Part shown: piece by piece, positions 62,989-64,000 of the stretch
Layout of the letters: each line of letters begins with the position of its first letter
Position numbering within the stretch: the first letter of the stretch is position 1
From: Phytophthora colocasiae
Lineage: Eukaryota > Oomycota > Peronosporomycetes > Peronosporales > Peronosporaceae
Direction: 5' to 3'
Length of the DNA: 64,000 nt
Assembly: GCA_018806915.1 (NCBI GenBank)
Contig: JAGKQI010000016.1
Location: 361,973 to 425,972 of the forward strand
The notes under the pieces: model-generated
What the model was told of the DNA's origin: nothing
What the model saw: the letters and a program-made list of their open reading frames with translations, nothing else
The model's database searches: none
Program-made: the position numbers and the translations under genes

Positions 62989-64000
62989 GTATGTGTTCGT
63001 ATTTACCAGTTAGTAACCTCTCCGTAACTGAAATGTAGCCTAAAATATGTATGTCAATAAAGGGAGGGTGTTCGTATCTTCCTGGGTTTCTGAAGGGCGG
63101 TTCCCTACCTGGGTAGTGCCCTGTCGGTCAAAAGACCAGCTTATCGCCGTGCCCTTGCCTGCGATGCGCGTCGCGGGGTCCCCCCAGACCCACGCGGTGC
63201 TCGCGAGGCGTTGCCGCTTCTTTGTCCTTCGCGGTGGCGCCGGCAGTGCCAGCCCCAGATGCGGTGACTGGCACGGATGCAGTGGCTCGACAACTGAAGG
63301 TCCAGTTGTCGAGCCTCGCGCTTGTGCAACTTCAACTTCTCGTTGTACGTCTTGAAGTTGCTGGGCTGCACGGAGCCCAGCGACCCGTACACAATCGCCG
63401 CGGTCTGCACCTGCCACCCCTGCACCCGCAACTCGGCCACGATAGGTTGGTACTTGAGTGTCTTGTAGTCGTGGCTGAGTTGCAGCGAGGAGTGGCGGGC
63501 GCCGGCCACGTGATCCTCGAACGTGACTGCCAAGTCGGCGATCACCATCTTCTTGGCGGTCACGTTCCGCAGGACGATGTCGGGCCGCAGAGCTGCGCCT
63601 GTATACTCAGGCACCGTCTGGTTCAGACGCAGCTCTGTGGTTGACTTGGCGCGCTCAAGTGCGCTGCGGATCTTGGACCCGATCTGCTCCAAGGCGTCGT
63701 CGTGGCGCTGGCGGATGGCGTCCATGTTGGACGAGCAGTGGTTGAGAGCGTGGGCCAGCGACTCGGCCGAGGAGCAGGCCGGGTCCCTGCAGGTCTTGCT
63801 AGACCGCAGCCGCTTGCGCTTGAGGACGGCGTTCGTGTCGACTTGGTTGAGGCGGGCCATGATGCCGAACCGGTGCTCCGCGTCCGAAAGACCCGCCCCC
63901 GTCGTCACGAACTTGGCTCCGAGGCCGCCGTGCACACGCACCGTCTTGCCCTGGTCAACCAGGCCCTTCCACCGGGTCTGGTGGCGTATCTTCATGTGCA
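62989..64000 (-). mobile_element. Utopia-like element E7, cut by the window edge
   Basis: Only the 3' UTR and the C-terminal third of ORF2 are inside the window, showing that the array continues to the right. Confidence 0.85.
63141..64000 (-). CDS. E7 ORF2, endonuclease part (partial)
   Basis: Open to the window edge. It holds the knuckle (CRDPACSSAESLAHALNHC, with A and S where E2-E6 have T and T) and the endonuclease motifs RPDIVLRN and MVIADLAVTFED. It ends at the same stop as E3 and E5. Whether the upstream part is intact cannot be seen. Confidence 0.85.
   Translation of the reverse strand, partial: HMKIRHQTRWKGLVDQGKTVRVHGGLGAKFVTTGAGLSDAEHRFGIMARLNQVDTNAVLKRKRLRSSKTCRDPACSSAESLAHALNHCSSNMDAIRQRHDDALEQIGSKIRSALERAKSTTELRLNQTVPEYTGAALRPDIVLRNVTAKKMVIADLAVTFEDHVAGARHSSLQLSHDYKTLKYQPIVAELRVQGWQVQTAAIVYGSLGSVQPSNFKTYNEKLKLHKREARQLDLQLSSHCIRASHRIWGWHCRRHREGQRSGNASRAPRGSGGTPRRASQARARR

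Overview
The window looks like nuclear DNA of an oomycete, most likely Phytophthora or a close relative. The support is a type-1 NLP effector-family gene, an oomycete-style bZIP gene, an RWP-RK gene, very short spliceosomal introns (56-95 nt), and a retroelement that resembles the U2-snRNA-targeted Utopia group known from oomycetes. No rRNA, tRNA or CRISPR was seen.

Left third (1-14.7 kb): a gene-bearing segment with old mobile-element debris. In order it holds a broken MULE transposase tail with a SWIM finger (+), a 199-bp tandem duplication, a TA-flanked MITE, RIC1 (-, Golgi Rab GEF subunit, carrying an unusual PDZ-like plus acyl-CoA-binding-like insert), a BOLA3-like gene (+), HPRT (-), a bZIP factor (-), an RWP-RK factor (-), an NLP gene with an altered heptapeptide (-), a second TA-flanked MITE, and a Crypton-type tyrosine-recombinase pseudogene (+). 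Four introns were placed by hand.

Middle (14.7-20.0 kb): one Ty3/Gypsy-type LTR retrotransposon on the + strand (5' LTR, gag, protease, RT, RNase H, start of integrase). It is degraded by a stop and frameshifts and cut off inside integrase. Its LTR and coding parts are built almost entirely of adjacent short hairpins, a pattern absent from the neighbouring genes. The gag/pol overlap carries a textbook -1 frameshift signal.

Right two thirds (20.0-64.0 kb): a head-to-tail array on the - strand of Utopia-like non-LTR retrotransposons (E0-E7; E0 and E7 are cut off). Each codes for an N-terminal C2H2 zinc-finger region, then RNase H, reverse transcriptase and a restriction-like endonuclease. Between successive elements lies the same 148-bp segment, which I interpret as the 3' half of a U2 snRNA gene (stem-loops IIa and IIb, Sm site, two 3' stem-loops). 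No U2 5' half is present. E5 is the best copy, E3 has an intact ORF2, and the others carry frameshifts, stops or deletions. The junction of Gypsy and E0 at about 19,999 joins two truncated elements.
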